A stretch of 64,000 nt of DNA, taken from the NCBI RefSeq assembly GCF_000802425.1, contig NZ_JRUD01000007.1, positions 1-64,000 on the forward strand. Direction: 5' to 3'. Of the stretch, positions 51,138-60,952 are shown piece after piece (the stretch's first letter is position 1; the number at the start of each line of letters is the position of its first letter). Origin of the DNA: Pseudomonas flexibilis (GTDB taxonomy: Bacteria; Pseudomonadota; Gammaproteobacteria; Pseudomonadales; Pseudomonadaceae). The notes beneath the pieces are model-generated. The model ran no database searches and had not been told where the DNA came from. It was given only the letters and a program-made list of their open reading frames with translations. The position numbers were made by a program, and so were the translations under genes.

Positions 51138-51263
51138 GCCGAGGGCGACGGCCCGGTCTACCAGCTTCGCGAGTGGTATCAGCAGTTCTTCATGGACGAG
51201 GCGGATGTCCCGGCGAGCTTTGCCGAGCGTCGCGAGATCGTGACGGTCGACCAGCGCAAATGA
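51138..51263 (+). pseudogene. C-terminal remnant of a Rieske oxygenase (KshA-like)
   Basis: The plus strand reads AEGDGPVYQLREWYQQFFMD, then EADVPASFAERREIVTVDQRK and a stop. The DGDGP...L-R-x-W-Y-x-Q-F-Y/F-x-D-x-A-D-V pattern resembles the C-terminus of 3-ketosteroid 9-alpha-hydroxylase oxygenase (KshA) proteins. The first 300 or so residues are absent. The fragment meets the hydratase remnant head to head. Confidence 0.5.
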
Positions 51264-51349
51264 ACGATGAAGCTGTGCCGGGCGCGGGCGTGGAACCGCA
51301 CTAGGCAGGCAAGACGCTTACCCTGAGCATCGCAAACGGGATCGCCTGG

Positions 51350-52063
51350 ATGACCTTCATCCAGGCCGATACCCTCAATGCGCTCAGCCCTGCGATGGCA
51401 CAGGAATTCCTGCAAGCCTGCGAGTCGCTATCTGGACAAGACGAACTCAAGGCGCTCGTCCTGCAGGGCAGTGGGAAAGCCTTCATGGCGGGCGGCGACC
51501 TGCACGCCCTGCGTCAGGATCCGGAGGCGACCGTTGCGGCGATCATTCCACCGATGAATCAGGCCGTGCTTTTGCTCCAGGCCATGCCGATCGTGATCAT
51601 TGCGCGTCTGCATGGGGCCGTTGCGGGCGCCGGGCTAAGCCTGGCGTGTCTGGCGGATATTTCTATCGCGGCGGCAGAAACCCGTTTCGTCTATGCCTAT
51701 TCGGACATTGCGACGACCTGCGATCTGGGGCTTTCCTGGCATGTTGTCCGCAGGCTTGGATTGAGCCGTGCGATAGAGATCGCGTTGTGGAATCGTGGCT
51801 TCGATGCAAGGCAGGCGGCCGATTGGGGGTTGGTGAACCATGTGGTCGAACGACCGCGACTGGACGAATTTGTACAGGCTTTGATCTATAGGTTATCGGC
51901 GATGCCTACGCATGTAATACGAGCTACGAAAGCGCTGCTCTTACATGCTCAATCGGCGTCATTGAAAGAGCAGCTAGATCTGGAACACTCGATGTTCTTG
52001 GACTGCGCGACGCGGCCGATTTTTTCGGCCTCGATCGATCGGTTCTTTGAGAAGCGTCGGTAG
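51350..52063 (+). CDS. Enoyl-CoA hydratase/isomerase family protein, probably 5'-truncated
   Basis: A 237-residue crotonase-fold protein with GKAFMAGGDLHAL and HGAVAGAGLSLACLADISIA (oxyanion hole). The frame upstream of the ATG reads KTLTLSIANGIAWMTF, typical N-terminal sequence of the family, but an in-frame TAG at 51302 and no start codon precede it. So the native start is lost and only the internal ATG at 51350 remains; about 15 residues would be missing. The usual catalytic Glu/Gly segment reads CDLGLSWHVVRRLGLSRA. Activity is doubtful. Confidence 0.75.
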   Translation: MTFIQADTLNALSPAMAQEFLQACESLSGQDELKALVLQGSGKAFMAGGDLHALRQDPEATVAAIIPPMNQAVLLLQAMPIVIIARLHGAVAGAGLSLACLADISIAAAETRFVYAYSDIATTCDLGLSWHVVRRLGLSRAIEIALWNRGFDARQAADWGLVNHVVERPRLDEFVQALIYRLSAMPTHVIRATKALLLHAQSASLKEQLDLEHSMFLDCATRPIFSASIDRFFEKRR

Positions 52064-52137
52064 ACCTTCTCTATATCCAAATTTCGTGTTCCTCCTTTGC
52101 AGACCATGCCGGTGCGGCGGCCGGCATACAGGCACCG

Positions 52138-55100
52138 TTAATGAAAATCCCGACTCCGCACATCCAGCCCCGTCAGTAGCGGGGTGAGATCCGTCAGTCG
52201 GCCGGCGATGACGTGGCGGATGCCATTCGCCGCTTCCAGATGGCCGTCGATGCGCAGCATCTGCGACTGCACCAGGACCCGGCGTTGGCGTTCGGCCAGG
52301 TCGTGCCAGACGATCACATTGATCAGTCCGAACTCGTCCTCCAGGGTCACGAAGATCACGCCGCTGGCGGTTTGCGGGCGCTGGCGGCCGATGACCAGGC
52401 CGGCGACGCTGAGCGGGCGGCCGGGTTCGGCGTCGCGCAGTTCGCGCGAGCTGCGACAGCGCATGCTCTCGAGCTGGCGGCGCAGCAGCGCCAGCGGATG
52501 CGGACCGAGGGTGGTGCCCAGGGTCGCGTAGTCGGTGAACAGTTCCTCGCTGACTGTGGGCGGCGGCAGGCTCGCCGGGGGGTCATCGCGGGCCGTCAGG
52601 CCGGCGAACAGCGGCAACTGGGGTTCGGCGCCGGCCACCGCCCAGCGCGCCCGGTGGCGATGGCCGGCGAGGCCGCGCAAGGCACCGGCATCGGCCAGAT
52701 GCTCGCGGGCGCGGGCGTCCAGGCCTGCACGCAGCACCAGGTCTTCGACACAGGCGAACGGACGCGCCGCCTCGATCCGCTGCGCATCGGCCTGGCGAAA
52801 GCCGCGAATCATCCGCAGTCCCAGGCGGATCGCCGGCTGCGGGCCACCGCCATCCTCCAGGGCGCAATCCCAACCGCTGTGGCGCACATCGACCGGGCGC
52901 ACCTCGATGCCATGCCGGCGTGCGTCCTGCAGCACCTGGTCGGGGCTGTAGAAACCCATCGGCCAACTGTTCACCAGGGCGCAGGCAAAGGCGGCCGGTT
53001 CATGGCACTTCAGCCAGCTGCTGGCATAGCTGAGCAGCGCAAAGCTGGCCGCGTGGGACTCAGGGAAGCCATAGCTGCCGAAGCCCTTGATCTGCTCGAA
53101 GATGCGCGCGATGAACTCGGGTGTGTACTGCTTGGCGAGCATCCGCGACGTCAGGCGCTCGCGGTGTTTTTCCAGGCCGCCGTGGCGTTTCCAGGCGGCC
53201 ATGCTGCGGCGCAGTTCGTCGGCCTCGCCCGGGGTGTAGTCGGCGGCGACCATCGCCAGCTCCATGACCTGTTCCTGGAACAGCGGCACGCCGAGGGTGC
53301 GCTCGAAGACCGGCACCAGTTCGTCGGACGGGTAGAGTACCGGTTCCTCGCCGTTGCGCCGGCGCAGGTAGGGATGGACCATGTCGCCCTGGATCGGCCC
53401 GGGGCGCACGATAGCCACCTGGATCACCAGGTCGTAGAAGGTCTGCGGGCGCAGGCGCGGCAGCATGGCCATCTGCGCCCGCGACTCGATCTGGAACACG
53501 CCGATGGTGTCGGCGCGGCTGATCATGGCGTAGGTCGCCGGGTCTTCCTGAGGCAGGCTGGCCAGGGTCCAGCGCGTGCCGCGATAGTGCTCGATCAGGT
53601 CGAAGCAGCGGCGCAGCGCGCTGAGCATGCCCAGTGCCAGCACATCGACCTTGAGCAGGCCGACCAGGTCCAGGTCGTCCTTGTCCCACTGGATCACCGT
53701 CCGTTCGGCCATGCTGGCGTTCTCCACCGGCACCAGGCTGGCCAGCGGCTCCTGGGAGATGACGAAGCCGCCGGGATGCTGCGACAGGTGCCGGGGGAAG
53801 CCGATCAGCTCGCCGGTCAGCGCCAGCACCCGGCGTAATAGCGGATTCTCCGGGTCGAAGCCGGCCTCGAGCAGGCGTACGGCGGCCGGTGGCCGGTCGC
53901 TCCAGCGGCCACAGCAGTCGGCCAGGGCGCTCACCTGATCCGGCGGCAGGCCGAGAGCCTTGGCCACGTCGCGCACCGCGCCGGCGCCATGGTAAGTGCT
54001 GACCACCGCGGTGAGCGCGGCGCGCTCGCGGCCGTAGCGGCGAAAGATGTACTGGATGACTTCCTCGCGGCGCTCGTGCTCGAAATCGACGTCGATGTCC
54101 GGCGGCTCGTTGCGCTCGCGGGACAGGAAGCGTTCGAACAGCAGCTTGCTGCGCGACGGATCCAGTTCGGTGATGCCTAGCGCGAAGCACACCGTCGAGT
54201 TGGCCGCCGAGCCACGCCCCTGGCAGAGAATGCCCCGCTCGCGGGCCCAGCGGACGATGTCATGGACGGTGAGAAAGTAGCTCTCGTACTTGAGTTCGGC
54301 GATCAGCTCAAGCTCATGGTCGATCAACCCCTGTACCTTGTCCGGCACCCCGTCTGGCCAGCGTGCGCGGGCGCCGAGCTCCACCAGTTCGCACAGCCAG
54401 CCAGTGGCGTCGTAGCCCGGGGGAACCAGTTCCTGCGGGTACTGGTAGCGCAACTGATCCAGGTCGAAGGTGCAGCGTTCGGCGATGCGCAGCGTCTCGG
54501 CCAGCAGCTCGGGCGGGTAGAGCTCGGCCAGCTCCTCGCGGCGGCGCAGGTGGCGCTCGCCATTGGGAAACAGGTGGACGCCGGCCTCGCTGACCGGCAG
54601 GTGATGGCGGATGGCGGTCATGCAGTCCTGCAGGGCGCGGCGCCCGCGGGCGTGCATGTGCACGTCGCCGCAGGCCACCGCCGGCAGGCCGTAGGCGCGG
54701 GCGATCGCCAGCAGGTGCTTTAACCGTGCGGCATCGTCCGGGCCCCGGTGCAGTTCGATGCCCAGCCACAGCCGTTGCGGGAACCGCGTGAGCAGCCAGG
54801 CGGCCTGGTCGGCGTCATGCTCCGCCAGCCAGATGGCCAGCAGCCCGTCGAGCGGCGCGTCGAAGTCCTCATGCAGCAGGCGATAGCGGCCCTTGTCGGC
54901 GCGGCGCCTGGCCTGGGTGATCAATCGACAGAGTGTCTGGTAGCCGGCCAGGTTCTCGGCCAGCAAGACCAGTTTCGGACCGTCCTCGATGCGCATCTCG
55001 CTGCCGACGATCAGCGGCAGCGCGTGTTCCTTGGCCGCCTGCCAGGCGCGCACGATGCCGGCCAGGCTGCATTCGTCGGTGATCGCCAGGGCGCGGTAGC

Positions 55101-55197
55101 CGAGACGTGAAGCGCGCTCGAACAGCTCCGCGGCGCTGGAGGCGCCACGCTGGAAGCTGAAGTGCGACAGGCAGTGCAGTTCGGCGTAGGCGCTCAT
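52138..55197 (-). CDS. dnaE2: Error-prone DNA polymerase DnaE2
   Basis: A 1019-residue C-family polymerase lacking the C-terminal tau/beta-binding parts of DnaE1. The PHP domain opens it ([17 protein letters not shown]), and the catalytic acids are in [16 protein letters not shown]. The OB-fold is near the C-terminus ([25 protein letters not shown]). It performs the synthesis step of SOS mutagenesis together with ImuA and ImuB. Its start overlaps the imuB stop by 4 bases; the operon is driven from the LexA box at 57252. Confidence 0.95.
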   Translation of the reverse strand: MSAYAELHCLSHFSFQRGASSAAELFERASRLGYRALAITDECSLAGIVRAWQAAKEHALPLIVGSEMRIEDGPKLVLLAENLAGYQTLCRLITQARRRADKGRYRLLHEDFDAPLDGLLAIWLAEHDADQAAWLLTRFPQRLWLGIELHRGPDDAARLKHLLAIARAYGLPAVACGDVHMHARGRRALQDCMTAIRHHLPVSEAGVHLFPNGERHLRRREELAELYPPELLAETLRIAERCTFDLDQLRYQYPQELVPPGYDATGWLCELVELGARARWPDGVPDKVQGLIDHELELIAELKYESYFLTVHDIVRWARERGILCQGRGSAANSTVCFALGITELDPSRSKLLFERFLSRERNEPPDIDVDFEHERREEVIQYIFRRYGRERAALTAVVSTYHGAGAVRDVAKALGLPPDQVSALADCCGRWSDRPPAAVRLLEAGFDPENPLLRRVLALTGELIGFPRHLSQHPGGFVISQEPLASLVPVENASMAERTVIQWDKDDLDLVGLLKVDVLALGMLSALRRCFDLIEHYRGTRWTLASLPQEDPATYAMISRADTIGVFQIESRAQMAMLPRLRPQTFYDLVIQVAIVRPGPIQGDMVHPYLRRRNGEEPVLYPSDELVPVFERTLGVPLFQEQVMELAMVAADYTPGEADELRRSMAAWKRHGGLEKHRERLTSRMLAKQYTPEFIARIFEQIKGFGSYGFPESHAASFALLSYASSWLKCHEPAAFACALVNSWPMGFYSPDQVLQDARRHGIEVRPVDVRHSGWDCALEDGGGPQPAIRLGLRMIRGFRQADAQRIEAARPFACVEDLVLRAGLDARAREHLADAGALRGLAGHRHRARWAVAGAEPQLPLFAGLTARDDPPASLPPPTVSEELFTDYATLGTTLGPHPLALLRRQLESMRCRSSRELRDAEPGRPLSVAGLVIGRQRPQTASGVIFVTLEDEFGLINVIVWHDLAERQRRVLVQSQMLRIDGHLEAANGIRHVIAGRLTDLTPLLTGLDVRSRDFH

Positions 55198-56600
55198 GCG
55201 AACCAGCCGTGCAGCAGCAGCGGCCCGTCATTGCCGACGGTCCTGAAGGCCCAGCCGCGCTGGCCGGCGCGGGTTTCGACCCGATAGTAGTCGCGGCGCA
55301 CGTCGCCGCCGTCCCACCAGCCGGACTCGATACGCTCCGGGCCGGCCTGCACCTGCACGCTGCCTTCGCGCAGCGGTTGCGGCTCGGCCAGCAGCCAGCC
55401 GGGACGGGGACCGCAGGGCGGCAGTGCCACGTCGGCAGACTGGCTGCTCCAGGCCTGCTCGGGACGATGGTCGGCGCGGGCGCCGAGGCCCTGCACAGCG
55501 TCGTCGCCCAGGCGGGCGCGCAAGCGCTCGCGTAGCTGTTCCCAGGGCAGCGACTGTTGCGGGCGTTCCTCGAACAACCGTTGGTGTTCCGGCACGAAGG
55601 GCGGCAGGTCCCGGGCGACCAGACGCACCGCCAGCACCGGCTCCGGCAGTTGCTGCTGCTCCAGGCGGCCCCGGGTCAGCTCGAAGAGCATGGCGGCCTC
55701 GCGCTCGGCGCTCAGCAGGCCGACCGGCACCTGACTGGCGGGGCGGTTGCGGTGTTCCAGATACAGGACGAAACGCTGCACGCCGCTGTCGCGCCCCGCC
55801 AGGTAGGTGGCCAGGTCGGCGGTCAGCCGGCGCAGCGGGAAGAGCAGCGCCTGGTGCGACTCGACCTCGAAGTTCAGTTCGATGCGCGCCTCGAACCGAT
55901 CCGGCGGTCGGTAGAAGGCCAGGGCCAGCGGGCGCTGGCCGAGCAGCGTATCCAACTGACTCAGCACCTCGGCCGGAAAGCGTTTGGCCAGGCCGTCGCG
56001 GGGCAGGGCGAGCAGCTGCGCCAGGTTGCGCACGCCCATGCGGGCAAAGGCGCTGGACGCCTCGCGGGAGAAGCCGAGGCGCTCCACCGGCAACGGAGCC
56101 AGCGCCTGATGCAGCGTTTCGTCGCCCACCGCCAATCCATCATGGGCATTGGCCAGCACCCGCGCGGCGGCGGGATTGGGCGCCACGGTGATGCGGTGCT
56201 GGAAGCCCAGGGCGGTCAGTTCCTCGCGCAGACGCGCCTCGAAGCGCGGCCACGGGCCGAATAGGCCGAGGGAGGACTGCACCTCCAGCAGCAGGCAGCG
56301 CGGATAGTGCAGGCTTACCTGGGCGCTGAAGCGGTAGCCCCAGGCGGCCAGCAGCTGCTGCCAGCGCTCGATGGCCGCCGGATCGTATTCGGCAGTGGCG
56401 AAGTGCTGGCTGAGCGCCTGGGCGGCGGTGAGCGACTGGCCAGGCTTCAGGCCCAGGGCGCGCGCCGCCGGGTTGACCGCCTGCAGTCGGCGCCGTTGCG
56501 CCGTGCCGGCCAGCAGAACCAGCGGCGCGTCCGCGTCGCTCCGTTGGCGCAGCACGCCATCCATGGCCAGTTGCGGAAAGAGGATGCAGGCCCAGCGCAT
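55194..56600 (-). CDS. imuB: ImuB, Y-family polymerase-like mutasome subunit
   Basis: A 468-residue UmuC/DinB-like protein without the catalytic carboxylates of active Y polymerases, as usual for ImuB; it links DnaE2 to the beta clamp. It starts [17 protein letters not shown] at 56600; the longer frame upstream overlaps imuA and is not used. Helix-hairpin-helix and little-finger-like regions follow. It is separated from imuA by 7 bases. Confidence 0.93.
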   Translation of the reverse strand: MRWACILFPQLAMDGVLRQRSDADAPLVLLAGTAQRRRLQAVNPAARALGLKPGQSLTAAQALSQHFATAEYDPAAIERWQQLLAAWGYRFSAQVSLHYPRCLLLEVQSSLGLFGPWPRFEARLREELTALGFQHRITVAPNPAAARVLANAHDGLAVGDETLHQALAPLPVERLGFSREASSAFARMGVRNLAQLLALPRDGLAKRFPAEVLSQLDTLLGQRPLALAFYRPPDRFEARIELNFEVESHQALLFPLRRLTADLATYLAGRDSGVQRFVLYLEHRNRPASQVPVGLLSAEREAAMLFELTRGRLEQQQLPEPVLAVRLVARDLPPFVPEHQRLFEERPQQSLPWEQLRERLRARLGDDAVQGLGARADHRPEQAWSSQSADVALPPCGPRPGWLLAEPQPLREGSVQVQAGPERIESGWWDGGDVRRDYYRVETRAGQRGWAFRTVGNDGPLLLHGWFA

Positions 56601-56607
56601 GACGGTC

Positions 56608-57234
56608 TCAGTGCCCGCCGCCGCTGGCCAAGGCGGCTGTGGCGATCGGCCGGGCCGGGGCCAGGCCGCCGCGACACTTGAGGACGCGCACCTCGCGGGC
56701 GTCCACCGCCAGGCGCAGGGCGGCGGGTGAGGGATTGGCGGCTTCCTGCAGCGGACGGTAGGCGAAGGCCAGGGTCTGGCCGGTTTCGGCGGCGACCTGC
56801 AGGCGCCGCAGGGCGCGGTCGTCGGCCTGTTTCGGCCAGCACAGCACGGCACCGCAGCAGCCCGAACGCAGGCACTGCTCGGCGGCCCATAGGGCGTCGC
56901 GGCCAGTTGCCCGCACGATGCTCAGGTGGCGCAGGTCGACGCCGGCGGCCAGCCAGGCGTGCGGATAGGGGATATGGGGTGGATCGACCAGCACGACCCG
57001 CTCGGCGGATGCGGTGAGGCGCGCCAGGGTCGGCCACAGCAGGCGCAGCTCGCCGATGCCGATGGCCGCGCTGAGGATCTCGCTCAGCGCGGCATCCGGC
57101 CAGCCGCCGCCGGGCAGGGCGGCGTCCAGCGCGGCATGTCCGGTCGGCTGGCTGGCGGAAGGCGGGACGACGGCCTGACCGCGCCAGACACGGCGCGTAT
57201 CGAGCAGGCGGTCGAGGGCGACAACGGATGACAT
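56608..57234 (-). CDS. imuA: ImuA, RecA/SulA-like mutasome subunit
   Basis: A 208-residue RecA-related protein. It opens with MSSVVALDRLLDTRRVWRGQ, followed by HAALDAALPGGGWPDAALSEIL, typical of ImuA. No complete Walker A is seen. It is the first gene of the imuA-imuB-dnaE2 operon, starting 18 bases after the LexA box. A lexA2 gene, which often precedes imuA in pseudomonads, is not present. Confidence 0.92.
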   Translation of the reverse strand: MSSVVALDRLLDTRRVWRGQAVVPPSASQPTGHAALDAALPGGGWPDAALSEILSAAIGIGELRLLWPTLARLTASAERVVLVDPPHIPYPHAWLAAGVDLRHLSIVRATGRDALWAAEQCLRSGCCGAVLCWPKQADDRALRRLQVAAETGQTLAFAYRPLQEAANPSPAALRLAVDAREVRVLKCRGGLAPARPIATAALASGGGH

Positions 57235-57251
57235 GCGCGATCACTCGAATA

Positions 57252-57267
57252 CTGTATATGAGTACAG
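57252..57267 (-). promoter_or_regulatory. LexA box of the mutasome operon
   Basis: CTGTATATGAGTACAG, a full CTG-N10-CAG palindrome flanked by AATA and TATT, 18 bases before the imuA start. It predicts SOS induction of imuA-imuB-dnaE2. Confidence 0.92.
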
Positions 57268-57324
57268 TATTCGGTCAGTGCCCCGCGCGGGTCAAGTCAG
57301 GGCGATAAATGCCCAACCGTCCGC

Positions 57325-58743
57325 TCAGCGCATCGCCAGCATCCCTTTGAAATCCGGCCACCAGCGCGGGTGCAGCACCGAATAGGCAAGGGCGTAGGCC
57401 AGGGTGCCGACGCAGATGTCCGCCAGCCAGTGGGTGTAGCCGCCCAGGGTGCTGTGGGCCGAGAAATACAGCACGGCGAGGCTCATCAGCAGGGTGGCGA
57501 GCAGGCTGCGGTAGTTGCCCTGCAGCCAGTCGGCTGCACCGAAACCGATGCTGCGGCGCAGCGCGGCGACATGGATCGGCACGATCAGCAGGGTGCGCGC
57601 CAGCATGGCCAGCCCGCCAGCCAGGGCGCCCAGCGGTTCACCGAGCAGGCCGAGCAGGGCCAGCGTCAGCAGGGTAGTGACGACTTCGGCGCGCACCACG
57701 GTCTGGATGCGGCTCACTGCCACCAGCAGGCTCTGCGCATGCAGGGCGGTATTGGCCAGCGCCGCCATCACCGCCAGTACCTGCAGGGTCGGTACGGCGG
57801 CCAGCCACTGGGCGCCGAACACCAGCAGCACCAGATCCTCGGCGGTGAGCGCCAGGCCGATATAGCAGGGCGTGAGCAGGAAGCCGGTCAGGCTACTTAC
57901 GGCGCCGAACAGCGACCACAGGCGTGCCGGCTGCTCGGCGCGCCGGGCGAACGCCGGCAGCGCATAACTGGCCAGCCCGTTGTAGAGCGCCGTGCGCGGC
58001 AGTTCGATGATGCGCAGGGCGAAATTGAACTGGCCCACCGCCTGCACGCCCACGGTGAGTCCCAGCACCACGCTGGCCCCGCGCTGCAGCAGTTGCCCGC
58101 ACAGGGTATTGATCGCGATGGGCAGGCCGGCCACGAGCACGCCGGCCAGCCAGGGCCGATCAAACGCAAGCGGCAGGCGGCGCGGGTCGTTGCGCATCAG
58201 CATCAGCAGGGATACCAGCTCCATGATCAGCGCCTGCACGATCAGCGCCCAGGCGCCGCCGCCCTGCAGCGCAACCAGGATGCCGCCCAAGGCGCCGAGC
58301 ACCTTGCCCAGCAGGGTGCGCGAGGCGAGCAGGCGGAAGTTGCCGCTGCGGCGCATCTCCGCCACGTAGATGCGCGCCATTAGGGTCGCCAGCACCTTGG
58401 ATGCCGCCACCAGCACCATGGCGCGCACGGCCGTATCGTCGCTGACCATCAGGCCGCCCAGACCGATCACCCCCAGCGAACCCAGCCCGACCACCACGCA
58501 GGCCCAGAAGGCAGTGGCGCGCTGGCGGTGCGAGACCTGTTGCTGTCGCACCAGCGGGTCTTCGATCAGCGCGCCGAACAGGATGCCCACCAGCTCGACG
58601 ATGACGATGATCAGCATGCCGACGCCCAATTCCTCCGGGGTCAGCAGGTGGGCGAAGACGAAGAAGGACAGCATGGACAACAGGATCAGCCCGAATTTCT
58701 CCGAGAAGATCCAGGCCAGGCGAGCCAGGCGTTCCCGGATCAC
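57325..58743 (-). CDS. Polysaccharide flippase (Wzx-like, oligosaccharide flippase family)
   Basis: A 472-residue protein with about 12-14 membrane helices and the family pattern of O-antigen/exopolysaccharide exporters. The GTG at 58743 (VIRERLARLAWIFSEKFGLIL) is chosen because the longer frame runs antisense through the GT2 gene. It overlaps the GT2 stop by 4 bases. It should move lipid-linked oligosaccharide across the inner membrane. It is the last gene of the minus-strand cluster; 57268-57324 holds no gene. Confidence 0.88.
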   Translation of the reverse strand: MIRERLARLAWIFSEKFGLILLSMLSFFVFAHLLTPEELGVGMLIIVIVELVGILFGALIEDPLVRQQQVSHRQRATAFWACVVVGLGSLGVIGLGGLMVSDDTAVRAMVLVAASKVLATLMARIYVAEMRRSGNFRLLASRTLLGKVLGALGGILVALQGGGAWALIVQALIMELVSLLMLMRNDPRRLPLAFDRPWLAGVLVAGLPIAINTLCGQLLQRGASVVLGLTVGVQAVGQFNFALRIIELPRTALYNGLASYALPAFARRAEQPARLWSLFGAVSSLTGFLLTPCYIGLALTAEDLVLLVFGAQWLAAVPTLQVLAVMAALANTALHAQSLLVAVSRIQTVVRAEVVTTLLTLALLGLLGEPLGALAGGLAMLARTLLIVPIHVAALRRSIGFGAADWLQGNYRSLLATLLMSLAVLYFSAHSTLGGYTHWLADICVGTLAYALAYSVLHPRWWPDFKGMLAMR

Positions 58744-59666
58744 CGTGCACGTTCCGGCATGCGCCAGCGGGTTGCGCGGGCATAGGCGTAGCGCAGTGCG
58801 GGCTTGCCATGCGCGGTCAGCAGAGCGCGCCAGGAAATGCGCAGCATCTGTTCGAACACCTGAATGACCCGGTGCTGTTGTCCCTGGCGCGAGAAAGCTT
58901 CGAGGAATTCCGTCTGGTTGGCGAGAATGAAATCCGTGCGCTCGCGTGGGCTCATCTGCGCGCCGTAATGTTCCAGGTAAAGCTCGACGAAGCGCAACTT
59001 GTGAGGGTAGTGGCGCTCTGGCTGGGCGGTGATGTTGTCGGGACCGACCAGGCGGTGATAGAGCACCTCCTGCACCGTATGGATTTCCGCCCGCTCGGCC
59101 ACCTGGGTCCACAGCCAGCGGTCCTCGGCGAAGCGGAGGCGCGCGTCGAAGCCGCCGAAGCGAGTGGCCAGCTCACGCTCCATCAACACCGAGGAGGGAC
59201 AGTTGATGACGTTGCGCTGCTGGAAATCGCGGAAATGCCAGCCGGCCTTGCACCAGGCGAAAGGGATCTGCCGGCCATCGGCGAACAGGTTCATGCCGAA
59301 GCAATCGACCAGACCGATACGCCGGCCCGCCGCGCTGAGTCGTTTGAAGCATTCCAGCTGTTTTTCCAGTTTGGTGGGCAGCCAGTAGTCATCGGCGTCC
59401 AGGAAGGCCAGCAGGTGATCACTGGCTTGGAAAATGCCGCGATTGCGCGCCGCGGCCGGGCCCTGGTTCGTCTGGCGGATCAGGGTGAGCGGAAAGGGAG
59501 CGCGATAGCGCTCCACCCGCTCCGGGCCAGCGTCGGTGGAGCCGTCGTCCACCACGATGACCCGGTCCGGCCGCCGGGTCTGGGCTGCCAGGGAGTCCAG
59601 CGCCTGGTCGATGGTGTCGTCGGCGTTGTAGAGGGGGATGATCACGCACACCGAGTAGTCGTTCAT
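58740..59666 (-). CDS. Family 2 glycosyltransferase
   Basis: A 308-residue GT-A fold enzyme: CVIIPLYNADDTIDQALDSL, VVDDGSTD, AARNRGI, the DXD-type metal site in FLDADDYW and a catalytic EDRWLW region. It transfers a sugar from a nucleotide donor to the growing lipid-linked oligosaccharide; the sugar cannot be predicted. The start MNDYSVCVIIPLYN at 59666 overlaps the polymerase gene by 4 bases. Confidence 0.9.
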   Translation of the reverse strand: MNDYSVCVIIPLYNADDTIDQALDSLAAQTRRPDRVIVVDDGSTDAGPERVERYRAPFPLTLIRQTNQGPAAARNRGIFQASDHLLAFLDADDYWLPTKLEKQLECFKRLSAAGRRIGLVDCFGMNLFADGRQIPFAWCKAGWHFRDFQQRNVINCPSSVLMERELATRFGGFDARLRFAEDRWLWTQVAERAEIHTVQEVLYHRLVGPDNITAQPERHYPHKLRFVELYLEHYGAQMSPRERTDFILANQTEFLEAFSRQGQQHRVIQVFEQMLRISWRALLTAHGKPALRYAYARATRWRMPERAR

Positions 59667-60952
59667 GCCGAAGGCCTTCCGTAGATACCGGATTCCACGC
59701 CGGCGCGGCTTGTCGCTGCGGCCCGGGCGGGGCGCAGGGACAGGGCCAGCACACAAAACACCAGGAACTCCCCGGTGCGGTGGTTGGGCACCACATACGC
59801 CACGTAGTTGGAAAGGATGAACACGCCGATGATGACCAGCGCGCTGGCGTGCTGGGCCACTGCGCTGCGCTGCTGCAGGGCGTTGAAATGCTTGTACAGG
59901 GTGGCGGCGAACAGCAGCACCAGCGCGACCAGATGAACCAGTCCGCCATTGAGCAGGGTTTCCAGATAGCCGCTATGGGCATTGCCGATATAGCCCCAGC
60001 GGCGCAGGAAGAAATCCGCCGCCGAGCTGGCCCAGAAGGCGCCGAAGCCATAGCCGCGCAGCAGCTCTTCCTCGATGGATGGGGCCAGCAGCGCCCAGAT
60101 CTGCGTGCGATCGGTCAGCGAGCTGTCGCGGCCGAGCAGGTCGAGGAAGATATGGTAATTGGCATACAGCGTCAGGCAGATCAGCAGGTAGACCAGGGTG
60201 CTGGTCACCAGTACCGAGCGCGAACGATGCAGGCGCAGGCGGATCAGCGTCAGGAAGTACCAGTAGCTGGCCACGCCGGCGCAGACCAGTACCAGGCCGG
60301 TTGCCGAGCGTCCGAGGGCGATGGCCACCAGGGCGAAGAAGCCGGCGAGCAGCGCCCAGCGGTTGCGCCGGCGGATGGCCGGCAGCAGCAGCAGGATGGC
60401 GACGGCGTTGATGCGTGCGGCGGCATTCTTCTCGCCGAACACGCCGCGAAAGGCTCCGGCCCGCGCGCCGTCGCTGTAGAACACCAGCTCGGGGGAAACC
60501 AGGGCGAACGCCAGGCCGAGCAAGGACAGGAAGCCGATGGTGCAGCCGATGAGCAGCGCCAGGCGTTCCAGGGGGTAGTTGTAGACGGCGAAGCCGGCGA
60601 AGAACACCACGCCCAGCAGCGCCACGAAGCGCCGGAAACTCAGCCCCGGTTCGTAGGACCAGAACACCGAGAGCAGCAGGCAGCCGAGGAACAGCAGCAG
60701 CACCAGATTGTCCCGGTAGACGCTTCGGCGCTGAAAGATCCGCTGGCGGATGAACAGCCAGGCCGGCACCAGCAGGGTGATCAATCCGCAGATCTGGTTG
60801 ACCGGATTGCCTTCCAGCTCCCGGTCCATGCTCAGGCCGCGTCGCCCGATCACCAGGGCGATCAGGAAGTCGAACGCCTTCAGGTAGAACAGCAGCCCGA
60901 ACATGAGAAAGGCGAAACGCAGGCTGGAGTAGCGCACCTCGAGGGTCTTCAT
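59663..60952 (-). CDS. O-antigen polymerase/ligase-like membrane protein (Wzy_C family)
   Basis: A 429-residue protein with about 11-12 membrane helices and one larger periplasmic loop near residues 295-345, which includes the conserved NAHSGYLETLLNGG segment of O-antigen ligase/polymerase proteins. In a Wzx/Wzy cluster it is most likely the polymerase. The start at 60952 gives MKTLEVRYSSLRFAF; the longer frame runs over the GT4 gene. It overlaps both neighbours by 4 bases. Confidence 0.88.
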   Translation of the reverse strand: MKTLEVRYSSLRFAFLMFGLLFYLKAFDFLIALVIGRRGLSMDRELEGNPVNQICGLITLLVPAWLFIRQRIFQRRSVYRDNLVLLLFLGCLLLSVFWSYEPGLSFRRFVALLGVVFFAGFAVYNYPLERLALLIGCTIGFLSLLGLAFALVSPELVFYSDGARAGAFRGVFGEKNAAARINAVAILLLLPAIRRRNRWALLAGFFALVAIALGRSATGLVLVCAGVASYWYFLTLIRLRLHRSRSVLVTSTLVYLLICLTLYANYHIFLDLLGRDSSLTDRTQIWALLAPSIEEELLRGYGFGAFWASSAADFFLRRWGYIGNAHSGYLETLLNGGLVHLVALVLLFAATLYKHFNALQQRSAVAQHASALVIIGVFILSNYVAYVVPNHRTGEFLVFCVLALSLRPARAAATSRAGVESGIYGRPSA

